Shown here: positions 54,270 to 63,840 of the stretch, piece by piece
How the letters are laid out: each line of letters begins with the position of its first letter
Numbering within the stretch: position 1 is the first letter of the stretch
Assembly (NCBI GenBank): GCA_964503885.1
Contig: CAZDCD010000001.1
Span: 1-64,000 of the forward strand
Direction of reading: 5' to 3'
DNA: 64,000 nucleotides
Source: CAZDCD01 sp964503885
GTDB lineage: Bacteria > Bacteroidota > Bacteroidia > Bacteroidales > UBA10428
Notes under the pieces: model-generated
The model's database searches: none
Told to the model about the DNA's origin: nothing
Seen by the model: the letters and a program-made list of their open reading frames with translations, nothing else
Program-made: the position numbers and the translations under genes

Positions 54270-57200
54270 TCAATTTTTTAATGCATTTGTAAAAGCCCTG
54301 GTTGAGACCTTTCTGGTGTTGTATTTTCTGAGGTATTCCTTGTGGGCAGCATCAGCCGGATATGCTTCACTACCGTCATAGGGGTAACGACTCATTCCGT
54401 TAAATGGGAGTGGTTCCACTCTATTGCCGGTGGCGGTGTTTAAATCACCGTCTTTAACCCATCCCACATTCCGGATCATAAAATCCCTTGTCCAACCTTT
54501 CTTTAATTCCGGTAATTCACCGGCGCTGAAATCAACTGCAATTTCATCACCCGAGTTCATGATAACATACATATCATCTGCCTTGCTTAAAAGGAATAGC
54601 ACATCGCCATACCTTGTATAATTTCCCGTCAGATCTCTCCACCTTGATTCTTCTGTACATTTCGCATAGTTGAACCAGTGGGGCCCATACCTGCCCCCTT
54701 TTCTGAAGCTTTTCGAAAATCCCCTGTAATGCAGGTCTGCTTTTTCAGCAGTCATTTCCGATGAGCGAACGGGAACTTTAAAATCACAGGAAGCAAAAAA
54801 GATCTGATCCCAGTAGATCTGCATATTCGTCCGGATACGTATTCGTGTATCGCCCGAGGGAAATATTCCGTCAAGGTTTATCACCATGGTCTTATCTTTT
54901 CCCATCGGAAATCCCAGGTTGTTAATTACAGTTTCCCATTCGCCTTTCTTATTGATCACCTGCAGAACAGGAGACAATACTTCAAGATTCTCGTTTTGTG
55001 ATAATGCTGCATTAATGCTCGCATCGGTCGGGAATACCCATCCGTTCATGAAAAGGTACAGGTTCTTATCTGACCCGATGGTTCCCGGATCGAGAATCAG
55101 GTCACTTATTTGGGTAATACCCTGGTATTTGCCGGGCATAAAGTTCGAAATATATTTATCATCTTTCCGGACGATATAAGGTAGCAAGTCATTCCCCCGT
55201 CCATCTGTTGCTGATACAGGGAAGTGTTTTTCCACGACAGGAAAAACCCGGTACTCCGGAAATGGCGGAGGCGAAAATTTTTCATCTGCGTAAACATCAA
55301 CCGAATCGGGATGATCGACAGCAATCAATCTCAGTTTATCCAAATAGATCGTCTCCCACAGTTCTGCAGTCACCATTATGGAATACCTTCCTTCTTTCAG
55401 CATTAACTGGTCGGCCTGAATTCCGATATAATCATCTGATGCATTGGCAAAGCCGTATGTATGGGTTTCACCCATAATTCCCAGGGGCATTCCCAAAGCA
55501 CTTCTCCAGAGAATGTCCTTTACAAATTCATACCTCGCCCCGTTCCATGCATAAAGGAACGGACATGAACCCTTCAGTACCTGGGCCTCGATGATCGATT
55601 GATCCGTCCCCGGAAAAAATATGTTCTGTGGTACTCCGTTAGTCCATGTGATCCGTATCACATCAGATTTTTGCCTGGTTCCCAGTCCAAAAATCATATT
55701 CGGATCTGTCACCACCTTACTTTGGTATAAATCACCCGAGCGCACCTCCACTTTTGCGCCAATTCCGTAATAGTTATTTTTTGCACTTCCTGTCCTCAAT
55801 CCTTTCAGGGTTATTTTCACAAAATGATTCATGTTACCGCCGTCGTTCCTGAGAAGCTTTATCCCACCGTTTACCCCGGCAATAACAACATCCATGTCCC
55901 CGTCTGAATTATAGTCGAATGTTACGATTTGCCTGCCTGATTTCAGATCTTCCGGCAACAGACCGCTCACATCATCGAAATTATCTTTACCGTTATTGTG
56001 AAACAGAAATACGCCTCTCCCTTCTTTTTCTGTTGATTCACCTGCAACCAGGAGATCAAGACTCCCGTCATTGTCAATATCCAGAAACGTTGCATCGAAG
56101 CCGGTAACATTCCGCAACGGGGCAAATATCTCATCTGATCTGGCATCCTTGGTAAACTTTCCATGACCCGAATTCAGGTATAACCTGTGATTTCCTCCTT
56201 TCAATGAGGTGATGAACAGATCAAGAAACCCGTCGTTATTATAATCGCCGACGGCTACCGCACCTGAATTCAGGTACCTGTCCAGGCCACTGCTATCAGA
56301 AATATCTTTAAAAATACCCTGTCGCTGGTTTGAAAACAGAATATTGCCTGCATTTTCATTGACCACAAACAGGTCGAGATCGCCATCCTCATCAAAATCA
56401 CCAAAAGCTGCATCACGACTGTTCACATCGCTGCCGGCCAGATTCATTGCTGCCGCCTGTTCCGTAAAGCTCTCATTTGCGTTGTTCCGGTACAGATAGT
56501 TTACACCGGGTCTGACTACATACAGATCGAGATCTCCGTCGTGGTCAGCATCAAAAAAAAGTGATTTATTGCCGCGGATATCCTCGCCGACATTTGTCCT
56601 GTCGGAAACATCTGTAAACGATCCTTTCCCTGTATTCCTGTACAAAATGTTCTTGCCGTCTGTCAATACAAAAAGATCAAAGAAACCGTCGTTATCATAA
56701 TCATCGAATTTTGCAAAATATTCTGCACCGGAATGTCTTAAGCCTGATTCTCCGGCCACATCCGTAAATTTGCCCATATCGCTTCTGAACAGGTAATGTT
56801 TATATTCCGATGCACCGGGATCATAATTTCCCACGTAAATATCGATGTCTCCGTCACCATCGAAATCCGATTCAGCTACATTTGTCAATCCTGCTGCAGC
56901 ACCAGCGTTTATGCCGGTTGAAACCGGTAAATTCAAACCGGCAGACAGGGTAACATCTGTAAATTTCATGGCATTGAGTATTGATCCCGTTTCAGTTGTT
57001 CCTGTATTCAACTGCTGATCAAAGGTAATTACCGGAAATCCGATCAGAGAACCTCCGGGTCCTTTAAGGTCTGTTATACCTGCCTGGTATGGTGGTGTGA
57101 CCTTTAAATAATTACTGAAAATAATAAACGGCGTCACCGCTTCTGCTGTTTTTCCGGCTTGCAGAAAGCGTACTGCAGTATTGTAATATTCGATGGCTTC

Positions 57201-57824
57201 TCTTGGAAATTCAGGGAATATTCTGGCAATATCTTCCATCTGTTCGAGGGCGGGGTCTGTGTTTCCATGCCGAATATATATTTCGATCAGGTCGAGACGC
57301 GGAACGATATTATCCGGAACGTTCATTATAACCTTGCGCAGGCAATCTTTCCTGTAATTAACGGAAACTGAATCAGGCATATTGGAAACCAACTCGGAAA
57401 GGGTATAGAGTGATTTGACATGGTCAGGGGCAAATTTAAGGCTTTCCTTAAGCGTTGAAATTGAAAGGTCTTTCCTGTTATCCATTTCATATACCTGTGC
57501 CAGTATAAGCCTTACGTCAGGATCTTTCGGATCGATCCTGATGGCTTTTTTCAAGATTTTTTCCGCTTCATCATATTTGCCCATACGCAGGTAAACAAGT
57601 CCCAGGTTTGCATAACCCAGCTTTTCTTTTGGGGCCAGATCAATGAACCTGAGAAATTCCTTTTCGGCCTCTTCGAGCTTGTTCTCTTCGAGATATGCCA
57701 GGCCAAGAGTTCTGGCTGTGATCAGTTCGGTTGATTTTTGCCTGTTTTTTTCTTCACGGTTCCTACACCCGCCAATAACAAACGCAAGAACCATCATTAG
57801 AATGCAGATATTCAGAAGTCTCAT
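54270..57824 (-). CDS. TPR/VCBS/UnbV lipoprotein (CRTAC1-like), long form
   Basis: 1184 residues. Lipoprotein signal with Cys20 (VIGGC). Residues ~37-220 hold TPR repeats (AYLEENKLEEAEKEFLRFIDLAP; GKYDEAEKILKKAIRIDPKDP). Residues ~300-680 hold about eight FG-GAP/VCBS-type calcium repeats (DFDGDGDIDIYVGNY; DYNNDGFLDLFITS). An ASPIC/UnbV module follows (~685-760, VRITWTNGVPQNIFFPG), then ~420 residues of uncharacterised beta-rich sequence. Expected on the cell surface or periplasmic face. It is the leftmost gene of the leftward cluster, separated by 232 bases from the binding-protein genes. The C-terminal part exceeds the usual family length. Confidence 0.88.
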   Translation of the reverse strand: MRLLNICILMMVLAFVIGGCRNREEKNRQKSTELITARTLGLAYLEENKLEEAEKEFLRFIDLAPKEKLGYANLGLVYLRMGKYDEAEKILKKAIRIDPKDPDVRLILAQVYEMDNRKDLSISTLKESLKFAPDHVKSLYTLSELVSNMPDSVSVNYRKDCLRKVIMNVPDNIVPRLDLIEIYIRHGNTDPALEQMEDIARIFPEFPREAIEYYNTAVRFLQAGKTAEAVTPFIIFSNYLKVTPPYQAGITDLKGPGGSLIGFPVITFDQQLNTGTTETGSILNAMKFTDVTLSAGLNLPVSTGINAGAAAGLTNVAESDFDGDGDIDIYVGNYDPGASEYKHYLFRSDMGKFTDVAGESGLRHSGAEYFAKFDDYDNDGFFDLFVLTDGKNILYRNTGKGSFTDVSDRTNVGEDIRGNKSLFFDADHDGDLDLYVVRPGVNYLYRNNANESFTEQAAAMNLAGSDVNSRDAAFGDFDEDGDLDLFVVNENAGNILFSNQRQGIFKDISDSSGLDRYLNSGAVAVGDYNNDGFLDLFITSLKGGNHRLYLNSGHGKFTKDARSDEIFAPLRNVTGFDATFLDIDNDGSLDLLVAGESTEKEGRGVFLFHNNGKDNFDDVSGLLPEDLKSGRQIVTFDYNSDGDMDVVIAGVNGGIKLLRNDGGNMNHFVKITLKGLRTGSAKNNYYGIGAKVEVRSGDLYQSKVVTDPNMIFGLGTRQKSDVIRITWTNGVPQNIFFPGTDQSIIEAQVLKGSCPFLYAWNGARYEFVKDILWRSALGMPLGIMGETHTYGFANASDDYIGIQADQLMLKEGRYSIMVTAELWETIYLDKLRLIAVDHPDSVDVYADEKFSPPPFPEYRVFPVVEKHFPVSATDGRGNDLLPYIVRKDDKYISNFMPGKYQGITQISDLILDPGTIGSDKNLYLFMNGWVFPTDASINAALSQNENLEVLSPVLQVINKKGEWETVINNLGFPMGKDKTMVINLDGIFPSGDTRIRIRTNMQIYWDQIFFASCDFKVPVRSSEMTAEKADLHYRGFSKSFRKGGRYGPHWFNYAKCTEESRWRDLTGNYTRYGDVLFLLSKADDMYVIMNSGDEIAVDFSAGELPELKKGWTRDFMIRNVGWVKDGDLNTATGNRVEPLPFNGMSRYPYDGSEAYPADAAHKEYLRKYNTRKVSTRAFTNALKN

Positions 57825-57955
57825 TACCGGTACGTATTTAATCTATTACCACATGTTGAATGGCTTAAAAGACAAAACGGACTCTTCAGTGAATTGAATT
57901 TTTTTTGAGATGATCATTTACAAGAGATACAAGCAAAGTGCTCTGTTTTCTAAAA

Positions 57956-57970
57956 AGGAGAAATTCTCCT
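57956..57970. promoter_or_regulatory. 15-base palindrome upstream of the CRTAC1-like gene
   Basis: AGGAGAAATTCTCCT, seven pairs around a central base, lies 132 bases before the start of the minus-strand gene at 57824, in the only sizeable gap of the cluster. It may be an operator; no second copy was seen in the window. Confidence 0.3.
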
Positions 57971-58056
57971 GCAATACCAAATATACACCACTGAAAAATC
58001 ACCAGCTACAATATTATTAAAATCTTTACAAAGTGCGGTGTACCAACTGCACTTAA

Positions 58057-59298
58057 TTAACGTATCATGTTTACCGGAGTGCCATCCTTTATTTCCATTA
58101 ATCCGGGTATTTCTCTGCGGTTGCCCTGCTCATCGAACTGAATATTGCCTGTGACACCATCGAATTTTATTGTATTCAGGGTATTGATAATGGCTTCCCG
58201 GTCGGTCCCGGATTTTCGAATAGCCTCTATGATCAAATTCATTCCGTCGTATGCATAAGCAGCGACAGGTCCGGGCTGATACCCATACAAGTGCTGAAAA
58301 TCTCTCCGGAACAGCTCCCCTTTTTTTGTAAACCAGTGACCGGATGAAACCATCACCAATCCGTTTAAATAGTACAAGTTATCTTTTAGTGTATTGTTCT
58401 CACCAACTACCCACCAGGATCCGAACATATTCATCTTCATTTTCCTGAGGTTCATTTCTTTTAGCAGAGCGACAATATCAGCGGATTCACCAAAAAATAC
58501 ACAAGCATTTGCATGCAATTCGTGGATTTCATCGAGCAGGCTGTTAAAATCAGGATTCAATTTGTTGTAAAAAAACTGCAATGGCATCGGTGCTTTCATG
58601 GATTTCAACCGTTTTATGAAGCATTCTGATGAAACCTTCGCATCATAACCATCGTCAGATATGATAACAAGCCTGCCGGGTTTTCTATTATTCTGTATTT
58701 CGTCAGCCAGTAGTTCAGCCTGCTGGTCATCGTCAGGCACACACCTGAAGTACCAGGGTACAAAAGCCTTTGCTAATGTTGGGTCGGTAGCCCTGGCTGA
58801 TAGCATTGCAACCTTAGTTTTTGCAGCCACCTGTTCAATCAGGTGTGCATTTCGCCCGTCAAGCGAACCCAGGATTGCCACTGCATTACCATTCGTAATG
58901 AGGCTCACTGCCTCCTTTGAGGCCATACCCCACGGACCATCACATGCTTTTACAATTAGCTGAAATAGTCGTTTGTCAGAAGAACCCGCAGCCGCATTTG
59001 CCTGTTCTATGGCAAGCCCGGCACCCTGGTATGCCGCCAGGGAAAGCTCATCATCCGGTCGTCCGGAAGAAATGACCAAACCAATGACCACAGATGAAGA
59101 TCTGGGTACAGGGCGCTCACCGGAAATTCTCCCCATGACGTCTGTGCTATCTGTTTTAAACTTTTTATTTAATGAATGAACCGGCTTAGCAGATGAAACA
59201 CTATGTATACTATCGGATTCAGTGTTATTTTCTGATGTCCTGTTGCTGCAGCCAAAGAACAAAAACACACCGCAGATTATGATCAATCTAAAAAACAT
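58057..59298 (-). CDS. LivK-type periplasmic binding lipoprotein 1
   Basis: About 413 residues from the start at 59298, which puts a lipoprotein signal first (RLIIICGVFLFFGC). The rest is a type 1 periplasmic-binding-protein fold: IGLVISSGRPDDELSLAAYQGAGLAIEQANAAAG, NGNAVAILGSLDGRNAHLIEQVAAKTKVAMLSARATDPTL and YAYDGMNLIIEAIRKSG. It resembles binding components for branched-chain amino acids or related small molecules. No permease or ATPase gene adjoins it; the upstream gene encodes a paralogue. The ligand is unknown, and a sensor or carrier role within the cluster is inferred. Confidence 0.87.
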   Translation of the reverse strand: MFFRLIIICGVFLFFGCSNRTSENNTESDSIHSVSSAKPVHSLNKKFKTDSTDVMGRISGERPVPRSSSVVIGLVISSGRPDDELSLAAYQGAGLAIEQANAAAGSSDKRLFQLIVKACDGPWGMASKEAVSLITNGNAVAILGSLDGRNAHLIEQVAAKTKVAMLSARATDPTLAKAFVPWYFRCVPDDDQQAELLADEIQNNRKPGRLVIISDDGYDAKVSSECFIKRLKSMKAPMPLQFFYNKLNPDFNSLLDEIHELHANACVFFGESADIVALLKEMNLRKMKMNMFGSWWVVGENNTLKDNLYYLNGLVMVSSGHWFTKKGELFRRDFQHLYGYQPGPVAAYAYDGMNLIIEAIRKSGTDREAIINTLNTIKFDGVTGNIQFDEQGNRREIPGLMEIKDGTPVNMIR

Positions 59299-59399
59299 GG
59301 TGAGGCTTTGGGGGTAAATCGTAAAAGTTTTTAAACCGGCTTGTATGCTGTCTGGCATGGTTTTTTTACATAAAGGAGCACCAAACCTTAACCGATTTT

Positions 59400-60674
59400 C
59401 TACCTGAAGGCAGTCGGGAAAAACTCAAATTTACCATTTTTAACCCGGGCCTGCCAGATCTTTCCAATATCATTCCAGGAAGCGTCAAATATGATTTTAC
59501 CGGTTATGCCCTCATATCCCTGGTATGTTTTCATGTCGGTTAACAGGTCCCTGATAAGTGCCTTGTTGAGTCCTGCTCTTTGAATGGCATCGATAGTTAT
59601 ATTCATCGCGTCGTATGCGTGTGCCGCAAATACGTCAGGCTCCTGGTTGAACCGTTTTTTATAATTGCTTTTAAATGCCTTGAGTTTAGGATTATCCGCA
59701 TCAGGATTATACTGACAGGTGGTCACAATACCTTCTGCATTCTTACCGGCAATCTTCAGAAATTCAGGTGATACTGAACGATCGCTTGCAAACACAGGCT
59801 GTTCCATGCCCATATCACGTATCTGGTTGAGGATGAGGGCCGATTCTCTTGCATTTCCCCATATCAATATCGCATCAGGTTTAAGCTTTTTTATCCTCTC
59901 AAGCTGCACGCTGAAATCGGAATCGCCGTCATCAAATCTGACTTCCAGAATAATAGGGTGTCCAACTCTAACAGCGGCATCTTTGAATTCCATAGTCCCG
60001 ACACGTCCGTAGCGGTTATCGGCACGGATTACTGCAATACGCTTAAGTCCCTTTTGCTCATAAATATAATTTACCAGCGCATAGGAACTCTGCCTGTCAT
60101 CGCTTATTACACGTATCATCCATGGTATCCGGGTTTCTGTGAATGTCGGATCCGGGTCACCCGAATTTATCATGGGAATCTCGAGTTTTAATGCCACTCT
60201 TAGTGCCACATGCGAATTAATATCATCAATAGTACCCAGAAATGCCCAGGCTCCTTCGTCATTAATTTTAACCACTTCGTTTGCGGCAGCCCCCCACAAA
60301 CCCACATCATTATGCTCCAGAAGTTCAAAAGGTAAGCCATGATACCCTCCCTTCCTATTCGCCTCCTCAATGGCCAGCATAGCCCCGTGAAGCATCTGTA
60401 TGCCCAGGGGTGTTATCACAGAACCTTCCAGAGGTCCGAGAAATCCTATTTTTACTGACTTAAGATCAGTAGGGGCTTTTTTCTCACGCCCGGCTCCCAA
60501 AAACTCCTGTGGAGTATCAAAAAAGTTTAGATAGGCTTTCTGAAAATGACCGAACGGCAGCATTTCATCGGGTGTTCTTCCATAGTTCTGCTTTTTTTCC
60601 TGACCGTAGATATCTGTCAATATCAAACATACCGCTATGCAAAAGAAGGATAAAACCAATTGTTTTGTTTTCAT
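59400..60674 (-). CDS. LivK-type periplasmic binding protein 2
   Basis: 424 residues from ATG 60674, chosen because it gives a signal peptide at the N terminus (KTKQLVLSFFCIAVCLILTDIYG); an open frame extends upstream to 60755 but would overlap the neighbouring gene. The fold is the same as in the adjacent paralogue: KIGFLGPLEGSVITPLGIQMLHGAMLAIEEANRKGGYHG, FLGTIDDINSHVALRVALKLEIPMINSGDPD and FAAHAYDAMNITIDAIQRAG. A TPDEMLPFGHFQKAYLNFF region precedes it. Lies 101 bases before binding protein 1 and 29 bases after the propeller gene. Ligand unknown. Confidence 0.87.
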   Translation of the reverse strand: MKTKQLVLSFFCIAVCLILTDIYGQEKKQNYGRTPDEMLPFGHFQKAYLNFFDTPQEFLGAGREKKAPTDLKSVKIGFLGPLEGSVITPLGIQMLHGAMLAIEEANRKGGYHGLPFELLEHNDVGLWGAAANEVVKINDEGAWAFLGTIDDINSHVALRVALKLEIPMINSGDPDPTFTETRIPWMIRVISDDRQSSYALVNYIYEQKGLKRIAVIRADNRYGRVGTMEFKDAAVRVGHPIILEVRFDDGDSDFSVQLERIKKLKPDAILIWGNARESALILNQIRDMGMEQPVFASDRSVSPEFLKIAGKNAEGIVTTCQYNPDADNPKLKAFKSNYKKRFNQEPDVFAAHAYDAMNITIDAIQRAGLNKALIRDLLTDMKTYQGYEGITGKIIFDASWNDIGKIWQARVKNGKFEFFPTAFR

Positions 60675-60703
60675 ACTGTGTAGTATTTGGTTGAATGAAT
60701 GCT

Positions 60704-61792
60704 TTATTTTGGCAATATCGTGCCATGGGAAACACCATGCGAGGTAGCCACCCATATATCGTCGCCCTGAACATCCACGCCGATAATAAAATTATGGGAT
60801 ATGGCTGTTGGTGTGTTGATCTCTTTAATGTCGTCACCTGTACGGTAAATGATTTTTCCTGATTCACCGATTTCATCTTTTTTATAGGTGACCCAGCTTT
60901 TACCGTCGAAGGTACTAAGTCCTTTATCCGTACACAGATAAACCACCGGTCCGCTTGCTCTCAGAAAATTTATAAAGTTACTTGCCAGCCCGCTGTCATG
61001 GTCAAAGTATCCTTTCCAGTGCACCCCATCGTACCGGCTCAATCCAAAATAGGTTGCAACCCACAGGATATCATCGGCATAGGAGACTGCGGTAGTAATA
61101 TCGTGAACTATGCCGTCATCGGGAAAAAGATCAATCTCCATCTCACCGTCGGGATCGACATAATCCCTGAACTGTCCTGTTTTCTTGTTCCGTTCAATCA
61201 CTCCCCCGCCCCATGCAGCAATGAAAATTTTTTCATCGCTGGCACAAACGCCATAGGTCCATGGTTCGTGCATCGGGGCATTTCTTTCTGTAAAGATCTC
61301 CCACGATTTTGTATAGGTATCATAATGGCCTGCGCCCCCTCCGGTAGCAACCCACACATCTTTTCCGTCACAGATGATGGAATAAATAACATCATTAGCC
61401 AGTCCGCAGTTAAATTGTGTAAATGTTTCAAACTGACCTCCGGAATATCGACTGACGCCTCCCATAGTCCCTATCCACAGGTCACCTGTAAGTTCACTTA
61501 TATCGATAGCGATCACGTAGTTATGTGCCAGTCCGTCCACAACGGTATATGTTTTCCATTTCCCGTTTTCAAAAAGGGCGAGTCCTCCGCTTGTACCGAC
61601 CCAAACCCTGTCGCCGTCAATACGTACGCAATAGGCCTTGTCTGCGGGTAAACCATCGTGTTTGGTATAGCTGTGCCAATTCCCGAAAGTAGGAACGGAT
61701 TGTGCCTGAACTGTCACGGGAATCCCCGCTCCTGCAATTAAAGCAAGAAAAAGGGCAGGCATTATTGCAATCAGAAGGTTTGGTTTTTTCAT
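60704..61792 (-). CDS. Secreted two-component-regulator-type beta-propeller protein
   Basis: 362 residues. Signal peptide (LLIAIMPALFLALIAGAGIPVTVQAQ), then repeated blades of the Reg_prop type (DRVWVGTSGGLALFENGKW; GDLWIGTMGGVSRYSGG; KDVWVATGGGAGHYDTY; DILWVATYFGLSRYDG), as in the sensor halves of Bacteroidota hybrid two-component systems, but without kinase or DNA-binding parts. It would act as a stand-alone ligand- or protein-binding propeller outside the inner membrane. It starts three bases after the multihaem gene ends upstream. Confidence 0.85.
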   Translation of the reverse strand: MKKPNLLIAIMPALFLALIAGAGIPVTVQAQSVPTFGNWHSYTKHDGLPADKAYCVRIDGDRVWVGTSGGLALFENGKWKTYTVVDGLAHNYVIAIDISELTGDLWIGTMGGVSRYSGGQFETFTQFNCGLANDVIYSIICDGKDVWVATGGGAGHYDTYTKSWEIFTERNAPMHEPWTYGVCASDEKIFIAAWGGGVIERNKKTGQFRDYVDPDGEMEIDLFPDDGIVHDITTAVSYADDILWVATYFGLSRYDGVHWKGYFDHDSGLASNFINFLRASGPVVYLCTDKGLSTFDGKSWVTYKKDEIGESGKIIYRTGDDIKEINTPTAISHNFIIGVDVQGDDIWVATSHGVSHGTILPK

Positions 61793-61795
61793 ATT

Positions 61796-63838
61796 TTAAT
61801 GATAAGAAGTATTTTCAGTAGTATTATCATGAACTTTCTCAGGATGATTGATATAATAATCTCCATCTCTGATTGATTTTAAATATTCAACAAGGTCATT
61901 CAACTGGTCTTTTGTCATATCATTGGCTATACCGTGCTTATCTTTCGGACTGTACCTTGTCCATATTTCTTCCAGCGTGACTGCTTTTCCGTCATGAAGA
62001 TACGGTGAAGAAGCAAAGATATTGTTTAATTGCGGTGTATCAAATAATATGGAATCATCTGTTTCTGAAAGCGTTCCGACGTCAGCTGGTTTCAGGTTGG
62101 TAAAATACGGTGGCGGGTGACAGGTCATGCAGCGGTTGTTTTCTGGTATCTCATCTCCGAAATTTGTATGGGTACGTTCAAATATGACTTTACCACGTTG
62201 CTGGGCAGATGTCAGTTTTCCGTCAGGATTATACTGAAGGTTCGGAATGTCTTTTATTCCTGTCCTGATATAACACACCAATGCATCTAGGTCATCATAG
62301 TTAAAACATTCTGTTCTGGTCAGGTATTTTGAAAAGCGCATGCCGTCCTGTTTGTGTATGCTCTGGTTCTTTCCGTTCCATTTGAAGGGTGGAGTATCGC
62401 CTATGTCTCTCAATGTCTGTACATTGGTCACATTGCGTCCCATTGCAGCCATATTGTATACAAGTCCGTCCTCATGCGCGTCGGGATGACAGGTAAAGCA
62501 TGCATACTGGTTTTCAAACGTTCGGCCTGCGTTATTAAATAGCCTGCGGCCGCGGCGCGACATGGTGATGGTGGAAGGGCCGCCCAGATCAATCTGATCA
62601 ACGATCTTCAGGCTATCGGTATTGATCACAGCAATCCGGTCATCCAACCGTTCGGCAACATACAACCTTTTACCGTCAGGAGACAATGCAAGTCCTTTCG
62701 GATTCCAACCGGTAGAAATCCTTGCTATGACATACCTGGCACTTATTCCCAGGTAGTCGGAATACATCCTCAGCTTTTCCGGAGATGTATGGTTAATAAG
62801 ATTTCTTACCGAATCAAGGTCAATCACAGATACAACGTTCACTCCGGCACTTGAAACAAAGGCTTTTTTACCGTCTGGTGTAATTACAATATCGAAAGGG
62901 TCGGAATAGTAAGCATTCGGCTCATCGAGCAGGAGCTGAATGATCCTTCCTCCTTCTTTCTGTTCCACAATGCCTATCCCGTGCGTCATCATCCAACCGT
63001 TTTCAACCTGCACGGAAGGTAAAAGGTTTTTAGGACGGATCAGTGTAGCTATGGCCCAGTCACCCGATGGAGTAAAGGCCACATTCTCCATGATATAGGC
63101 TGACTCAACAATCTTTCGTTCGCTGATGTATTGATTTTTTGCGCTCACAATCGTGAGTTCGGTCATCGGAGGTGTACCGTAAGGTACCGGGAGGGTCCGC
63201 CTGCTGGATACATAAAGTAGGCTGCCGTCTGGAGAAATAGCAGCTCCCGTAGGATTATTTCCTGCAGACAGCCTTTTTTTCTCATTTTTGGATATCAGGT
63301 CAATCACCGAAATATCGGAAGAAAATGAATTCGCCACATAAAGATACCGGTCGTCGTCACTTATTGCAAGACCTGCAGGCCCGTTACCGGTTCGCAATGT
63401 ATCAGAAACTTTGGCATCGGTAAGGTCAATCACAGATATATTATCACTCCACTGGTTACTGACATAAGCAACCGTTCCTTTACTGTTCAGCACAACACTG
63501 TGGGGACGCTTTCCGACAGGTATCTTATTCAATATTTTTTGCGAACCGGCCTCTACCTCTATAAGCTCATTTCCTTCCTGTGCGACTGCATAAAGCCTGC
63601 TGCCATCAGCTGATACGGCGATGTTTAAAGGGGATTCGTACTGCCTGTTCAACATTTTGTATATAATCCCTTTCTTGATCTCATATAAATGACAGGAGGT
63701 ACATTTCAGCGGGTGGTCGTCAACAGCCGTCTTATAATTTACATGTGCCCTTGCCCATTTGTGAAAAGGGAACCATGCAATAGTACCTGAAATAATCAGA
63801 ATACCTACAATCGAAAAGAGTATATACGTTTTTTTCAT
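61796..63838 (-). CDS. YncE-like propeller fused to cytochrome c peroxidase-like multihaem domain
   Basis: 680 residues. N-terminal membrane anchor or signal (ILFSIVGILIISGTIAWFPF); haem motif 1 CTSCH (46-50); a YncE-type beta propeller (~65-425; SADGSRLYAVA, SDNISVIDLTDAKV, SPDGKRLYVAERLDDRIAVI); haem motif 2 CFTCH (447-451); haem motif 3 CMTCH (570-574); and a region (~430-660) resembling MauG/di-haem cytochrome c peroxidases. The three CxxCH sites imply three c-type haems on the periplasmic side. It begins two bases after the upstream partial gene, so all belong to one transcript. Substrate unknown. Confidence 0.9.
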   Translation of the reverse strand: MKKTYILFSIVGILIISGTIAWFPFHKWARAHVNYKTAVDDHPLKCTSCHLYEIKKGIIYKMLNRQYESPLNIAVSADGSRLYAVAQEGNELIEVEAGSQKILNKIPVGKRPHSVVLNSKGTVAYVSNQWSDNISVIDLTDAKVSDTLRTGNGPAGLAISDDDRYLYVANSFSSDISVIDLISKNEKKRLSAGNNPTGAAISPDGSLLYVSSRRTLPVPYGTPPMTELTIVSAKNQYISERKIVESAYIMENVAFTPSGDWAIATLIRPKNLLPSVQVENGWMMTHGIGIVEQKEGGRIIQLLLDEPNAYYSDPFDIVITPDGKKAFVSSAGVNVVSVIDLDSVRNLINHTSPEKLRMYSDYLGISARYVIARISTGWNPKGLALSPDGKRLYVAERLDDRIAVINTDSLKIVDQIDLGGPSTITMSRRGRRLFNNAGRTFENQYACFTCHPDAHEDGLVYNMAAMGRNVTNVQTLRDIGDTPPFKWNGKNQSIHKQDGMRFSKYLTRTECFNYDDLDALVCYIRTGIKDIPNLQYNPDGKLTSAQQRGKVIFERTHTNFGDEIPENNRCMTCHPPPYFTNLKPADVGTLSETDDSILFDTPQLNNIFASSPYLHDGKAVTLEEIWTRYSPKDKHGIANDMTKDQLNDLVEYLKSIRDGDYYINHPEKVHDNTTENTSYH

Positions 63839-63840
63839 AT

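Noticed and set aside
60998..61651. Plus-strand open frame of 217 codons inside the propeller gene
   Set aside because: Antisense to the repeated propeller blades; no domain pattern of its own.
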